Shown in pieces: positions 1 through 10,375 of a stretch of DNA of 64,000 nt. A model generated the notes under the pieces. That model worked only from the letters and a program-made list of their open reading frames with translations, did not search any database and was not told where the DNA came from. The translations under genes were made by a program, and so were the position numbers. Source of the stretch: Pseudomonas laurentiana (GTDB taxonomy: Bacteria; Pseudomonadota; Gammaproteobacteria; Pseudomonadales; Pseudomonadaceae); contig NZ_BMQU01000004.1 in NCBI RefSeq assembly GCF_014648275.1, positions 124,001 through 188,000 on the forward strand, given 5' to 3'. Positions within the stretch are counted from its first letter, which is position 1, and each line of letters starts with the position of its first letter.

Positions 1-549
1 ATGAACGCGGCGGGTATGGCGGCCTGTGGCAAGCACTTCCCGGGTCATGGCTGGGCTGAAGCGGACTCGCACGTGGCGATCCCGACCGATGAGCGCAGCC
101 TTGCGCAGATCCGCGCTGCCGACCTGGTTCCATTCACGCGGTTGAGCGGGCAGTTGGCCGCTGTGATGCCGGCGCACGTGATTTACCCGCAGGTCGATAA
201 TCAGCCTGCCGGTTTCTCGCGGCGCTGGTTGCAGGACATTCTGCGTGGCGAACTGGGTTTTGATGGCGTGATCTTCAGCGATGACCTGTCGATGGCGGGT
301 GCGCACGTCGTTGGCGACGCTGCCAGTCGAATCGAGGCCGCCCTGAGCGCGGGTTGTGACATGGGGCTGGTGTGCAATGATCGGGCGGCGGCAGAGCTCG
401 CGTTGTCTGCAGCCCAGCGCATGAAGGTAAAGCCGTCGCCACGTATCGCGCGCATGCGCGGGCAAGGCTTTGCCACTACCGAGTATCGCCAACAGCCACG
501 CTGGCTTGCGGCTTTAGGGGCTTTGCAAGAAGCCCAGTTGATCGATTAA
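1..549 (+). CDS. nagZ: Beta-N-acetylhexosaminidase NagZ, C-terminal part (5' end outside window)
   Basis: Family-3 glycosidase that removes GlcNAc from anhydro-muropeptides in the cytoplasm during peptidoglycan recycling. The reading frame is open from base 1, so the true start lies upstream; 182 residues remain of a protein usually about 330 long. Seen directly: the NagZ loop KHFPGHG (fragment residues 11-17) followed by DSH (22-24), whose Asp-His pair supplies the general acid, and SDDLSMAGA near residues 93-101, which carries the nucleophilic Asp. The next gene starts 9 bases after the stop, so the two are probably cotranscribed. The identification is secure; only the N-terminus is missing. 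Confidence 0.95.
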   Translation: MNAAGMAACGKHFPGHGWAEADSHVAIPTDERSLAQIRAADLVPFTRLSGQLAAVMPAHVIYPQVDNQPAGFSRRWLQDILRGELGFDGVIFSDDLSMAGAHVVGDAASRIEAALSAGCDMGLVCNDRAAAELALSAAQRMKVKPSPRIARMRGQGFATTEYRQQPRWLAALGALQEAQLID

Positions 550-1296
<747 letters not shown>

Positions 1297-1352
1297 TTGT
1301 TGCTGGTGCTGTGAACGCACCGGCACCCCGCTGATACCCTCGCCAACACAGC

Positions 1353-1378
1353 CGTCACCCGCTTTTAGGCGGGTGACG
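1353..1378. terminator. Perfect 10-bp hairpin between convergent genes
   Basis: CGTCACCCGC (1353-1362), loop TTTTAG, GCGGGTGACG (1369-1378). It lies between the plus-strand phosphorylase gene and the minus-strand helicase gene, and includes the helicase stop codon and its last codons. There is no clear U-tract on either strand, so termination would be factor-assisted or bidirectional. The structure is certain; the function is inferred. Confidence 0.5.
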
Positions 1379-3661
1379 ACGTCCCGGCAAGGGCGCCAGT
1401 AGTGCATCGATATCGTCGTCGGCCAGTTTCCAGTCTCCGGCCTGGCGCCCATCCAGCACGCCGGCCGCCAACGCAGATTTCTCCTGCTGCAACTGCTGGA
1501 TCTTCTCTTCCACGGTGCCGCGGGTAATCAGCTTGTAGACGAACACCGGTTTTTCCTGGCCAATGCGGTATGCACGGTCGGTCGCTTGCTGTTCGGCTGC
1601 GGGGTTCCACCACGGGTCGTAGTGAATCACGGTGTCGGCCGCCGTGAGGTTAAGGCCGACCCCACCCGCCTTGAGGCTGATCAGGAAAATCTGCAGCCGG
1701 CCGCTTTGGAAGTCTGCAACCGGTGCGCGTCGGTCGCGTGTGTCACCTGTCAGCAACGCATAGTCGATGCCGCGTTGTTGCAGTTCCTCGCCAATCAGCG
1801 CAAGCATGCTGGTGAATTGCGAAAACAGCAGCACTCGACGCCCTTCGGCGAGCAACTCCTCAAGCATTTCCAGCAGGCTGTTGAGCTTGCCCGAGTTCGC
1901 GCTGCGCGACGTGCCGGCTGTTTCAGATTTGACCAGGCGCAGGTCGCAACAGACCTGGCGCAGCTTCAGCAGCGCTTCAAGAATGATGATCTGGCTGCGG
2001 GCAACACCCTTGCGGCTGATCTCGTTGCGGACTTTCTTGTCCATGGCCAGGCGCATGGTTTCATAGACGTCGCGCTGCGCCTCGGTCAGGTCGACCCAGT
2101 GGATCATTTCGGTCTTGGCCGGCAGTTCGGTTGCCACCTGCTCCTTGGTTCGCCGCAGGAGGAAGGGCTTTATCCGTGCATTCAGGTGCTGCAGGCGTTC
2201 TTCATCACCCTGGCGCTCAATGGGCACCCGGTAGTCGCGGTTGAACGCCTTGTTGTCGCCCAGCCACCCCGGCAGCAGGAAGTGGAACAATGACCAGAGT
2301 TCGCCCAGATGGTTTTCCAGCGGCGTGCCGCTCAGGCACAGGCGTTGCCGTGCCTCCAGCTGTCGTGCGGCCTGGGCGGCCTTGCTGGTGGGGCTCTTGA
2401 TGTACTGAGCCTCGTCCAGGATCAGTACGTGCAGTGGCAGGCTCTTGAGGTGTTCCAGGTCCTTGGGCAGTAGCGCGTAGGTTGTCAGCAGCAGGTCGTA
2501 GTCCGCCAGCGTGTCGAAGTACTGCCGGCGACCAATGCCTTGCAGTGCCAGTACCCTTAACTGCGGTGCAAAACGTTCGGCTTCATCCTGCCAGTTTGGA
2601 ATCAGGCTGGTGGGCATTACCACCATCGCCGGCCGGTCGAGGCGGCCGGCGTTCTTTTCGGTGAGCAGGTGGGCCAGGGTCTGTAGTGTTTTACCCAGGC
2701 CCATGTCGTCAGCCAGGATGCCGCCGACTTCCAGTTCACGCAGTGCCTGCATCCAGCTCAGGCCTTCGAGCTGATAAGGGCGCAGGGTGGCTTTCAGGCC
2801 TGCTGGGGTGGTGACGGCCTGGGTGCGGATATCACGCAGGCGTTCGCCCAGTGCGCGAACCCGGTCACCGCCTTCCCAGGTCAGCGGCAGTTCAAGCAAG
2901 GCGTTCAGGCGTGCCGCATCAGGGCTGGCCAGGCGTACGGTGGTCTCGCCTGGCTCGCGCAGGTAGAAATCGCCCAAGGTGGCCAGCACCGGCTTTAGCC
3001 GACCATAAGGCAGGGCAATCTGAAGCGTCTTTCGCGGTGCCTGGGGGTGGGGGATGGGCACCAGAATCTGCTCGTCGTCACGGCGTTTGGCCAGGTGTGC
3101 ACTGTTGAGCAGTTCCGGGTGGCTGCGCAGCAGGTTGAGCAGGATCGGCAACAGGCTCAAGCGCTCGCCGTTGACCACGATGCCCAGTTCCAGGTCGAAC
3201 CAGTCGCGTTCGGGGGTCTCGACGACCTGGGCGTACCAGTCGTCGACCGGGGTGAGGTCGAAGGCAAAATCGTCGGCGCAGATGATCTGCCAGCCTTGCT
3301 CGCGCAAGTGGGGCAGATCGTTGAGCACGAAACGTAGCCAGGCCGCCTCGCTGGGCAGTTCGAACGGTTCGCCGGCACTCTCCGGCAAGGCTTTGCTCTG
3401 GCGGGTGGCGACCTTGAAGCCCAGCTCCAGCAGTGTTTCGCGCAGGCCTTGCTCGGCGCTCGGATGCCGCTGAAGGGGTGGTGCCTGGCGAGCATGCGGG
3501 GCACCACTGACGTAGTTGCCGGCATAACCGAACGCCAGGGCCGCACGGTGTTGGGTGTAACGCTGCATGCGCCCATTGCGGGGTTCGAAGGCGCTGAACT
3601 CAATGCTGCCCAGCCACAGGCGCGGCTGGGGTGGAAGGGGGGATATCACGCGGTCGGGCAT
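1355..3661 (-). CDS. SNF2/Rad54-family DEAD-like helicase
   Basis: Double-stranded DNA translocase of the Swi2/Snf2 group, 768 residues from the chosen ATG. The first ~270 residues are a poorly conserved accessory domain. The ATPase follows: Walker A in DDMGLGKT near residue 320, the Walker B box as LDEAQ near 416, a LSGTPLENH motif, then the C-terminal helicase lobe with LFSQFTSML, LTGDTRDR and the arginine-finger region ATDRAYRIGQ. The frame stays open 16 codons further upstream, but that part overlaps csiV; the ATG at 3661 follows the csiV stop by one base (TGAAATG), suggesting translational coupling. It is the last gene of the mfd-csiV-helicase operon. Partner and cellular role are unknown; a RapA-like or DNA-repair role is possible given mfd. 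Confidence 0.85.
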   Translation of the reverse strand: MPDRVISPLPPQPRLWLGSIEFSAFEPRNGRMQRYTQHRAALAFGYAGNYVSGAPHARQAPPLQRHPSAEQGLRETLLELGFKVATRQSKALPESAGEPFELPSEAAWLRFVLNDLPHLREQGWQIICADDFAFDLTPVDDWYAQVVETPERDWFDLELGIVVNGERLSLLPILLNLLRSHPELLNSAHLAKRRDDEQILVPIPHPQAPRKTLQIALPYGRLKPVLATLGDFYLREPGETTVRLASPDAARLNALLELPLTWEGGDRVRALGERLRDIRTQAVTTPAGLKATLRPYQLEGLSWMQALRELEVGGILADDMGLGKTLQTLAHLLTEKNAGRLDRPAMVVMPTSLIPNWQDEAERFAPQLRVLALQGIGRRQYFDTLADYDLLLTTYALLPKDLEHLKSLPLHVLILDEAQYIKSPTSKAAQAARQLEARQRLCLSGTPLENHLGELWSLFHFLLPGWLGDNKAFNRDYRVPIERQGDEERLQHLNARIKPFLLRRTKEQVATELPAKTEMIHWVDLTEAQRDVYETMRLAMDKKVRNEISRKGVARSQIIILEALLKLRQVCCDLRLVKSETAGTSRSANSGKLNSLLEMLEELLAEGRRVLLFSQFTSMLALIGEELQQRGIDYALLTGDTRDRRAPVADFQSGRLQIFLISLKAGGVGLNLTAADTVIHYDPWWNPAAEQQATDRAYRIGQEKPVFVYKLITRGTVEEKIQQLQQEKSALAAGVLDGRQAGDWKLADDDIDALLAPLPGRRHPPKSG

Positions 3662-3662
3662 T

Positions 3663-4190
3663 TCAAAGCTTCGTGACCTTGAGCAGCAGTGCCAGATGGC
3701 CGCCGTCAAGGTAGTTCAGGTCGCCAAGGCGCATGTTGCTGTTGCTCTGCTTGAACTGCTCGGTCTGGGTGATGCTGCCGTCGGCCGCAAAGCGGTTGAC
3801 CCAGAAACTGGTGTCGGCGCTGATGAAACGGCCGTCGCTCAGGCTCAGGTTGCCTTCCACGGGGAAGTGGCCGAAGTGCTGCTTGCCATCACTGATGGCG
3901 ACCTTGCTCGGTTCGGCGCTCAGGTTCTGTTGCCAGGCTTTGTGCAGCAGGATGGTGTACTGGCTGTCGGCCTGCAGTTTTGCCGCTTCGTCGTTCATTG
4001 CGGGTTTGTTTTCGTCCGCATTGGTCAGTGTCTTTGCGCCGGCAGCCCAGTCTTCCGGGGCGTACTGGCTGGTAATGGCCGGTACGCTGTTTTGTCGAAC
4101 CAGAATCATCTCGATCTGATACAGACCGTCAGCGAAGGCACTGGAGGTGCAGAGCGCGGCCAACAGGGCCAGGGAGCGAATCAGGCGCAT
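3663..4190 (-). CDS. CsiV-family periplasmic protein
   Basis: A 175-residue secreted protein. The N-terminus is a signal peptide (MRLIRSLALLAALCTSSAFA, cut before DGLYQIEMILVRQ). The YQIEMILVRQ start and the later SYQ/QYTILLHKAWQQ-type strand pattern match proteins annotated as peptidoglycan-binding CsiV, which usually sit directly after mfd in Pseudomonas. It starts 9 bases after the mfd stop, with AAGGAAA as ribosome site. No catalytic residues are apparent. The family assignment comes from recalled similarity and context; a role in envelope maintenance is inference. Confidence 0.7.
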   Translation of the reverse strand: MRLIRSLALLAALCTSSAFADGLYQIEMILVRQNSVPAITSQYAPEDWAAGAKTLTNADENKPAMNDEAAKLQADSQYTILLHKAWQQNLSAEPSKVAISDGKQHFGHFPVEGNLSLSDGRFISADTSFWVNRFAADGSITQTEQFKQSNSNMRLGDLNYLDGGHLALLLKVTKL

Positions 4191-4199
4191 CGGGTTTCC

Positions 4200-7100
4200 T
4201 TAAGCGGATGTCGGAGTCAGGCGCTCGAACAGCGCCTCGAGGGTATTGAAGCGTTCTTCTGCGCGTTCCATGGGGACCATGAACTTGAACTGCGTTGCGC
4301 CCTCGAACTTGTAACGTTTGGGTTGGCTCTGGATCAGTTTGATCAGCACCAGTGGATCGACAGGTGTTTCCCCGGCGAACTCGATCTTCCCGCCTTGTGG
4401 GCCTGCATCGACTTTCTTGATGCCCAGTTTCTCGGCCTGCAGTTTGAGCAGGGTCAGGCGTACCAGGTTCTTGGTCGGTTCCGGCAGCAGGCCGAAGCGA
4501 TCGATCATCTCGACCTGCAGATCCTTGAGGCCGTCTTCATCGATGGCCGAGGCAATGCGCTTGTAGAGAATCAGGCGTGCATGCACATCCGGCAGGTAGT
4601 CTTCGGGAATCAGTGCCGGCAGGCGCAGGTTGATTTCCGGGCCGCCGCCCAGTGGTTGATCGAGGTTGGGTTGCGTGCCCTTGCGAATGGCTTTCACCGC
4701 GCGTTCGAGCATTTCCATGTACAGGGTGAAGCCGACGGCCTGGATCTGGCCGCTTTGGCCTTCGCCAAGCAGTTCGCCAGCGCCGCGAATTTCCAGGTCG
4801 TTGGTCGCCAGGACGAAGCCTGCCCCCAGGTCCTGGGTGTTCGCGATGGCTTCCAGGCGCTTTTCCGCGTCGGCGGTAATTTGCTGGCGTGGCGGCGTGA
4901 GCAGGTAGGCGTAGGCCTGGTGGTGGCTGCGACCCACCCGTCCACGTAGCTGGTGCAACTGCGCCAGGCCGAACTTGTCGGCGCGCTCGATAATAATGGT
5001 GTTGGCGCTGGGCACGTCGATACCGGTCTCGATGATGGTCGAGGCAATCAGCACGTTGAAGCGCTTGTGGTAGAAGTCGCTCATCACCTGTTCGAGTTCA
5101 CGCTCACGCATCTGCCCGTGGCCGATGCCGATGCGGGCTTCCGGTACCAGCTCGGCGAGGTCGGCCGCGCATTTCTCGATGGTCTTTACATCGTTGTGCA
5201 GGTAGTAGACCTGGCCGCCGCGCAGCAGCTCACGCAGCAGCGCCTCCTTGATGGTGCTTTTGTTCTGCTCCATGACGAAGGTGCGTACCGACAGCCGCCG
5301 TGCGGGCGGAGTCGCGATGATCGACAGGTCGCGCATGCCGGACACGGCCATGTTCAGTGTCCGTGGGATCGGCGTGGCGGTGAGGGTGAGGATGTCGACT
5401 TCGCTGCGCAGCGCTTTGAGCTGTTCTTTCTGGCGCACGCCGAAACGGTGTTCTTCGTCGATGATCACCAGACCCAGGTCTTTCATCTTGACGTCGTCCT
5501 GCAGCAGCTTGTGCGTGCCGATGACGATGTCGATCTTGCCTTCGGCCAGGTCCTGGACCGCGGCGTTGATTTCCTTGGCGGACTTGAAGCGGCTCATCAC
5601 CTCCACGGTCACCGGCCAGTCGGCAAAGCGGTCACGGAAGCTGTTGTAGTGCTGCTGGGCGAGCAGGGTGGTGGGGACCAGGATGGCCACCTGGCGCCCG
5701 CCATGTACGGCGATGAATGCCGCGCGCATGGCGACTTCGGTCTTGCCGAAGCCTACGTCGCCACAGACCAGGCGGTCCATCGGCTTGGCGGCGAGCATGT
5801 CCTCGCGTACGGCTTCGATGGCGGCCTGCTGGTCCGGGGTTTCCTCGAACGGGAAGCCGGCGCTGAAGGTGGCATAGTCGGCGGCCGGGTCGGCAAAGGC
5901 GTAGCCCTTGCGTGCTGCGCGGCGGGCATAAATGTCGAGCAGTTCGGCGGCTACGTCGCGGACCTGTTCGGCGGCTTTGCGCTTGGCCTTTTGCCAGACT
6001 TCCGAGCCCAGGCGGTGCAAGGGTGCCAAGGCATCGTCGCTGCCGGTGTAGCGGGCGATGAGGTGCAGGTTGGCGACCGGCACGTAGAGTTTGGCGCCCT
6101 CGGCGTAGGCCAGGGTCAGGAACTCGGCGGTCTGGTTGTCGATCTCCAGGGTCGCCAGGCCGAGGTAGCGGCCAACGCCGTGGTCGATGTGTACCACCGG
6201 CGCACCCTCGCGCAGCTCGGTGAGGTTCTTGATGACGGCGTCGTTGGTGCCATCGCTGCGCTTTTCGCGGCGTCGGCGCTGCATCACGCGTTGGCCGAAC
6301 AGCGGGCTCTCGGCAATCAGTGCCAGGGCCGGGTCGTCCAGCAACAGGCCGTCGTCCAGCGGCGCAATGGTGATCGCCAGTCGCTCTTTGCTCTGGACGA
6401 AGTCGTGCCAGCTATCGAGTGTCTGCGGGCGCAGCTTCAAGCGCTCGAGCAGTTCCAGCAGCACCTCGCGCCGGCCCGCCGACTCGGCGGTGAACAGCAC
6501 GCGGCCCGGGAACTGGTCGAGGAAGTTGGACAGTGCGGCCAGTGGCTGGTTGGCCTTGGCTTCGATGGCCAGGTTCGGTAGCGTCTGCGCGGCAAAGCGC
6601 TCGCGACCAACGCCGCCCTCGACGTCATCCTGGTTGACCACGATGCGTGGCCAGCGCTTGAGCTGGGCGAAGCAGTCTTCTACCGGCAAGAACAGCTCGA
6701 CCGGTGGCAGCAGTGGCCGGCTGGGGTCGATGCGGCGTTCGTCGTAACGGTTGCGCACGTCACTCCAGAAGTGTTCGGCAGCCTGCTCGACACCGGGCAG
6801 CGAAAACACCTGGGTGTCTTGCGGCAGGTAGTCGAACAGTGTCGAGGTCTCCTCGAAAAACAGTGGCAGGTAGTACTCGATGCCCGCGGGAATAATCCCA
6901 CTGGTGAGGTCCTGGAAGATCGGGCTGCGGCGGAAGTCGACGTCGAAACGTTCGCGGAAGCGTGCCTTGAACTGGGTGACGGCCTCCTTCTGCAGGGGGA
7001 ATTCACGCGCAGGCAGCAGGCGCACCGAATCGACCTTGTCGATCGAGCGCTGGGTTTCCGGGTCGAAGGTGCGCAGGGTTTCGATTTCATCGTCGAACAG

Positions 7101-7649
7101 GTCGATCCGGTAAGGCAGCTTGCTGCCCATCGGGAACAGGTCGATCAGCGCACCACGCACGGCAAACTCGCCATGCTCGTAAACAGTATCGACGCAGCGG
7201 TAGCCACTGGCTTCCAGGCGCAGGCGCATCTGCTCGACGTCAAGCTTCTGGCCGATATCCAGCACCAGGCTGCTGCCCAGCAGGAAGCGGGTCGGTGCCA
7301 GGCGGTGCAGGGCGGTGGTGATCGGTACCACAAGAATGCCGTGGTCGAGTTCCGGCAGCCGGTACAGGCTGGACACCCGCTGGGAGATGATGTCCTGGTG
7401 CGGCGAGAACAGATCGTACGGCAGGGTTTCCCAGTCGGGGAATGGCAGTACGGGCAGTTCCGGCGCGAAGAAACGTAGCTCCTGCTCCAGGCGGTCGGCA
7501 GTCTGGCTGTCGGCAGTCAGCAGCAAGGTAAAGCGCTTGGCGGCGCTTGCGGCTTCGGCGATAGCCAGGCTCAGGGCGGCGCCCGGCAGGTTGCCCCAGG
7601 TGTGTTTGCCGGCGGTGGCCGGCAGGTGCGGTAGACGCAGAACTGGCAC
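4200..7649 (-). CDS. mfd: Transcription-repair coupling factor Mfd
   Basis: Removes RNA polymerase stalled at DNA lesions and recruits UvrA. The order is the UvrB-like N-terminal module (first ~340 residues, including TLPYDLFSPHQDIISQR), the RNAP-binding Tudor-like domain (around HIDHGVGRYLGL), the RecG-like translocase with Walker A GDVGFGKTEVA, Walker B DEEHRFGV and LTATPIPRTL, then the regulatory TRCF C-terminus. The start was chosen as GTG at 7649: it gives 1149 residues, the usual Pseudomonas length, and has GGAG (7661-7664) 11 bases upstream. The ATG at 7670 has no ribosome site, and the longer open frame to 7802 would overlap the gap promoter. It is the first gene of the operon with csiV and the helicase. 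Confidence 0.96.
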   Translation of the reverse strand: MPVLRLPHLPATAGKHTWGNLPGAALSLAIAEAASAAKRFTLLLTADSQTADRLEQELRFFAPELPVLPFPDWETLPYDLFSPHQDIISQRVSSLYRLPELDHGILVVPITTALHRLAPTRFLLGSSLVLDIGQKLDVEQMRLRLEASGYRCVDTVYEHGEFAVRGALIDLFPMGSKLPYRIDLFDDEIETLRTFDPETQRSIDKVDSVRLLPAREFPLQKEAVTQFKARFRERFDVDFRRSPIFQDLTSGIIPAGIEYYLPLFFEETSTLFDYLPQDTQVFSLPGVEQAAEHFWSDVRNRYDERRIDPSRPLLPPVELFLPVEDCFAQLKRWPRIVVNQDDVEGGVGRERFAAQTLPNLAIEAKANQPLAALSNFLDQFPGRVLFTAESAGRREVLLELLERLKLRPQTLDSWHDFVQSKERLAITIAPLDDGLLLDDPALALIAESPLFGQRVMQRRRREKRSDGTNDAVIKNLTELREGAPVVHIDHGVGRYLGLATLEIDNQTAEFLTLAYAEGAKLYVPVANLHLIARYTGSDDALAPLHRLGSEVWQKAKRKAAEQVRDVAAELLDIYARRAARKGYAFADPAADYATFSAGFPFEETPDQQAAIEAVREDMLAAKPMDRLVCGDVGFGKTEVAMRAAFIAVHGGRQVAILVPTTLLAQQHYNSFRDRFADWPVTVEVMSRFKSAKEINAAVQDLAEGKIDIVIGTHKLLQDDVKMKDLGLVIIDEEHRFGVRQKEQLKALRSEVDILTLTATPIPRTLNMAVSGMRDLSIIATPPARRLSVRTFVMEQNKSTIKEALLRELLRGGQVYYLHNDVKTIEKCAADLAELVPEARIGIGHGQMRERELEQVMSDFYHKRFNVLIASTIIETGIDVPSANTIIIERADKFGLAQLHQLRGRVGRSHHQAYAYLLTPPRQQITADAEKRLEAIANTQDLGAGFVLATNDLEIRGAGELLGEGQSGQIQAVGFTLYMEMLERAVKAIRKGTQPNLDQPLGGGPEINLRLPALIPEDYLPDVHARLILYKRIASAIDEDGLKDLQVEMIDRFGLLPEPTKNLVRLTLLKLQAEKLGIKKVDAGPQGGKIEFAGETPVDPLVLIKLIQSQPKRYKFEGATQFKFMVPMERAEERFNTLEALFERLTPTSA

Positions 7650-7776
7650 GGGCGGTCGAGCTCCAAGCATTGCGACAAAGGGTCGATTGTACCGGGCCTG
7701 GGGCCGGCCTGTCAGGCGCGAAGGGGGCAAAAAACAACGGATATCATGCGGGGGCGAGAGGAGCGACAGGCGCGCA

Positions 7777-7805
7777 TTGCTCGAAACAGCGCGGGGCGTC
7801 ATAAT
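7777..7805 (+). promoter_or_regulatory. Sigma-70-type promoter for gap
   Basis: TTGCTC (7777-7782) and CATAAT (7800-7805) with 17-bp spacing lie 40 bases before the gap start, in the divergent mfd/gap intergenic stretch. Identified by eye from spacing and hexamer match. Confidence 0.5.
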
Positions 7806-7844
7806 GTAGCCCCTTTTTTCTGTCCCTACATGTGGAAGGTTCCC

Positions 7845-9293
7845 GTGACTCAGAAGCCCGACCAGTGTCTTGGTGAGTGGATTGATCGTGAAGCGCTTGC
7901 AGAAGCGATGATCCCGCTTATCGGTCAGCTCTACCGCAATAACAACGTGGTGAGCTCGATCTATGGCCGTAGCCTGATCAACCGTTCAGTGATTGCGATC
8001 CTCAAGGCCCACCGCTTTGCACGTCATCGCCAGTCCGACGAAACCGAACTGTCTGTCCACGAGACATTCCCGCTGCTCAAGGCCATGAGCGAGCTGAAGC
8101 TGGGTGCCGCCTCGGTTGACCTGGGCAAGCTGGCTGTCAAGTTCAAGGAACAAGGCAACGGCCGTACCGCCGAGCAGTTCGTGCGCGAAGAAATGGCCGA
8201 CGTGGTTGGCAAGCAGAACGCTTCGGCACGTAAGGGTACTGATGTGGTGCTGTACGGCTTCGGTCGTATCGGTCGCCTGCTGGCCCGTATCCTGATCGAG
8301 AAGACCGGTGGTGGCGACGGCCTGCGCCTGCGCGCCATTGTCGTGCGTAAAGGTGCGACCAACGACCTGGTCAAGCGCGCCAGCCTGCTGCGCCGTGATT
8401 CGGTTCATGGCCCATTCGATGGCACCATCACCATCGATGAAGAAAACAACACCATCACCGCCAACGGTAACCTGATCCAGGTGATCTACGCGAAGAGCCC
8501 TAGCGAAGTCGACTACACCCAGTACGGCATCAAGGACGCTCTGATCGTCGACAACACCGGTGTATGGCGTGATGCCGAGGGCCTGGGCCAACACCTGGCC
8601 TGCCCGGGCGCTTCCCGTGTGATCCTCACCGCGCCTGGCAAAGGTGCCCTGAAGAACATCGTTCACGGTATCAACCACGGCGAAATCAGCCCGGACGACA
8701 AGATCATCTCGGCGGCCTCCTGCACCACCAACGCCATCGTGCCGGTGCTCAAGGCTGTGAATGACAAGTTCGGCATCGTCAACGGCCATGTCGAAACCGT
8801 TCACTCGTACACCAACGACCAGAACCTGATCGACAACTTCCACAAAGGCAGCCGCCGTGGTCGTAGCGCTCCGTTGAACATGGTTATCACCGAGACCGGT
8901 GCGGCCACCGCTGCCGCCAAGGCACTGCCAGTGCTCAAGGGCAAGCTGACCGGCAACGCTATCCGTGTTCCGACGCCTAACGTCTCGATGGCGATCCTGA
9001 ACCTGAACCTGGAGAAGGCGACTTCTCGCGAAGAGATCAACGAGTACCTGCGCCAGACGGCCATGCACTCGGACCTGCACAAGCAGATCGACTACGTGAG
9101 CTCCCAGGAAGTGGTTTCCACCGACTTCGTTGGCTCGCGTCACGCCGGTGTCGTCGATGCCGAAGCGACCATCTGCAACGATAACCGCGTTGTTCTGTAC
9201 GTTTGGTACGACAACGAGTTCGGTTACAGCTGCCAGGTCGTTCGCGTGATGGAAGACATGGCTGGGGTCAACCCACCTGCATTCCCGCGCTAA
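7845..9293 (+). CDS. gap: Glyceraldehyde-3-phosphate dehydrogenase, long form with N-terminal extension
   Basis: Oxidises glyceraldehyde-3-phosphate to 1,3-bisphosphoglycerate. The 482-residue protein carries about 135 extra residues before the Rossmann start VVLYGFGRIGR, as in the long GAPDH found beside mfd in other pseudomonads. The active-site Cys is in SAASCTTNAIVPV and the catalytic His region in VHSYTNDQN; NEFGYSCQVVR closes the NAD site. The start was set at GTG 7845, which has GGAAGG (7834-7839) five bases upstream; an ATG at 7830 would place the ribosome site inside the gene. A strong terminator follows at 9315. The role in gluconeogenic versus glycolytic flow cannot be read from sequence. 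Confidence 0.93.
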   Translation: MTQKPDQCLGEWIDREALAEAMIPLIGQLYRNNNVVSSIYGRSLINRSVIAILKAHRFARHRQSDETELSVHETFPLLKAMSELKLGAASVDLGKLAVKFKEQGNGRTAEQFVREEMADVVGKQNASARKGTDVVLYGFGRIGRLLARILIEKTGGGDGLRLRAIVVRKGATNDLVKRASLLRRDSVHGPFDGTITIDEENNTITANGNLIQVIYAKSPSEVDYTQYGIKDALIVDNTGVWRDAEGLGQHLACPGASRVILTAPGKGALKNIVHGINHGEISPDDKIISAASCTTNAIVPVLKAVNDKFGIVNGHVETVHSYTNDQNLIDNFHKGSRRGRSAPLNMVITETGAATAAAKALPVLKGKLTGNAIRVPTPNVSMAILNLNLEKATSREEINEYLRQTAMHSDLHKQIDYVSSQEVVSTDFVGSRHAGVVDAEATICNDNRVVLYVWYDNEFGYSCQVVRVMEDMAGVNPPAFPR

Positions 9294-9314
9294 GCGGTCA
9301 TTAGGTTGCACAAG

Positions 9315-9341
9315 ACGGGAACCCCAGGGTTCCCGTTTTTT
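9315..9341 (+). terminator. Rho-independent terminator after gap
   Basis: ACGGGAACCC pairs with GGGTTCCCGT (9315-9324 / 9327-9336) and runs straight into six T residues. It lies 21 bases after the gap stop and separates gap from the apbE-like gene. Confidence 0.9.
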
Positions 9342-9364
9342 GTGTCTGGGAACACGGAGGCGTG

Positions 9365-10375
9365 ATGGCGAGGTGGACAGGTGGGGTGCTGGTCATTCTG
9401 GCGCTTTGGCTGGGCGGTTGCGACCGCACGCCTTCGCTGGAGCGCATCAGTGGTCCGACCATGGGCAGTACCTACACGGTGCAGTATGTGCGTACGGCTC
9501 AGGGCCCGGCGCCAGAGCAGGTCCGACTTGCTGTGGAAGAGGTCCTCCAGCAGGTTGACCTCACGTTCTCGACCTACCGCAGCGATTCGCTGATTGCGCA
9601 GTTCAACCGGTTGCCGGCCGACAGTTGTCAGGTCATGCCGGCAGATGTACTGGAGCTGGTGCAGTTGGGTGAACAGTTGTCGCAGCAAAGCCAGGGCGCT
9701 TTTGATCTGACCGTGGAACCATTGCTTGATTTGTGGGGGTTTGGCCCGCAGTCCCGGGGTGAGCAGGTGCCGGGTGCGCAGGCGTTGGCTGCAGCCCGTG
9801 GGCGTGTCGGTCATGCCCATTTGCATGTCGACGGGGAGCAGTTGTGCAAGGATGCTCCGCTGGAGCTGGACTTCAACAGCATCGCTGCCGGGCATGCCGT
9901 CGACCTGCTGGTCGAGCGAATGCGTGCGCTGGGTGTGAGCAGCTATCTGGTTGAAGTGACGGGTGAACTCAAGGCGCAAGGGCGCAAGCCGGATGGTAGT
10001 CGCTGGCGTATTGCCCTGGAATGGCCGCGTGCCGATCAGCAGGTCGTTGAGCAAGTGCTGGCGCTTGAGGGTTACGGCGTTTCCACATCAGGAGACTATC
10101 GCAACTTTTTCGAGCAGAATGGCCAGCGTTTTTCGCATGTCTTCGATGCGCGGCTTGGGGTACCGGTTAACCATCGTCTGGCTTCGGTCACGGTGCTTGA
10201 CCCCTCAACGCTGATGGCCGATGGCATGTCCACGGTGTTGCTGATCCTCGGCCCTGAACAGGGTTGGGCGTTTGCCCTGAAATACAATGTAGCAGCAGTT
10301 TTCGTGACCCGTGCCGATACAGGCTTCGTCTCCCATGCGACGCCTGCATTCGAGCGACTGATGCAAGCGCAGTAA
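9365..10375 (+). CDS. apbE: ApbE-family FAD:protein FMN transferase (lipoprotein)
   Basis: Periplasmic flavinyltransferase that attaches FMN to Thr of partner proteins such as RNF/NQR subunits. It has 336 residues with a lipoprotein signal ending LWLGGC (Cys about residue 19). Family motifs seen: TMGSTYTVQY, TFSTYRSDS, DFNSIAAGHAVD (usually D-NSIAKG), VEVTGELKAQG, and STSGDYRNFFEQNG followed by SHVFDARLGVP, which supplies the Mg/FAD site. GGAGG (9356-9360) fits the ATG at 9365; the GTG three bases earlier is too close. No partner flavoprotein lies nearby. Confidence 0.88.
   Translation: MARWTGGVLVILALWLGGCDRTPSLERISGPTMGSTYTVQYVRTAQGPAPEQVRLAVEEVLQQVDLTFSTYRSDSLIAQFNRLPADSCQVMPADVLELVQLGEQLSQQSQGAFDLTVEPLLDLWGFGPQSRGEQVPGAQALAAARGRVGHAHLHVDGEQLCKDAPLELDFNSIAAGHAVDLLVERMRALGVSSYLVEVTGELKAQGRKPDGSRWRIALEWPRADQQVVEQVLALEGYGVSTSGDYRNFFEQNGQRFSHVFDARLGVPVNHRLASVTVLDPSTLMADGMSTVLLILGPEQGWAFALKYNVAAVFVTRADTGFVSHATPAFERLMQAQ

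Noticed and set aside
3567-6581. Long plus-strand frames opposite mfd and csiV
   Set aside because: Antisense shadows of well-identified genes, with Gln/Val-rich meaningless sequence.
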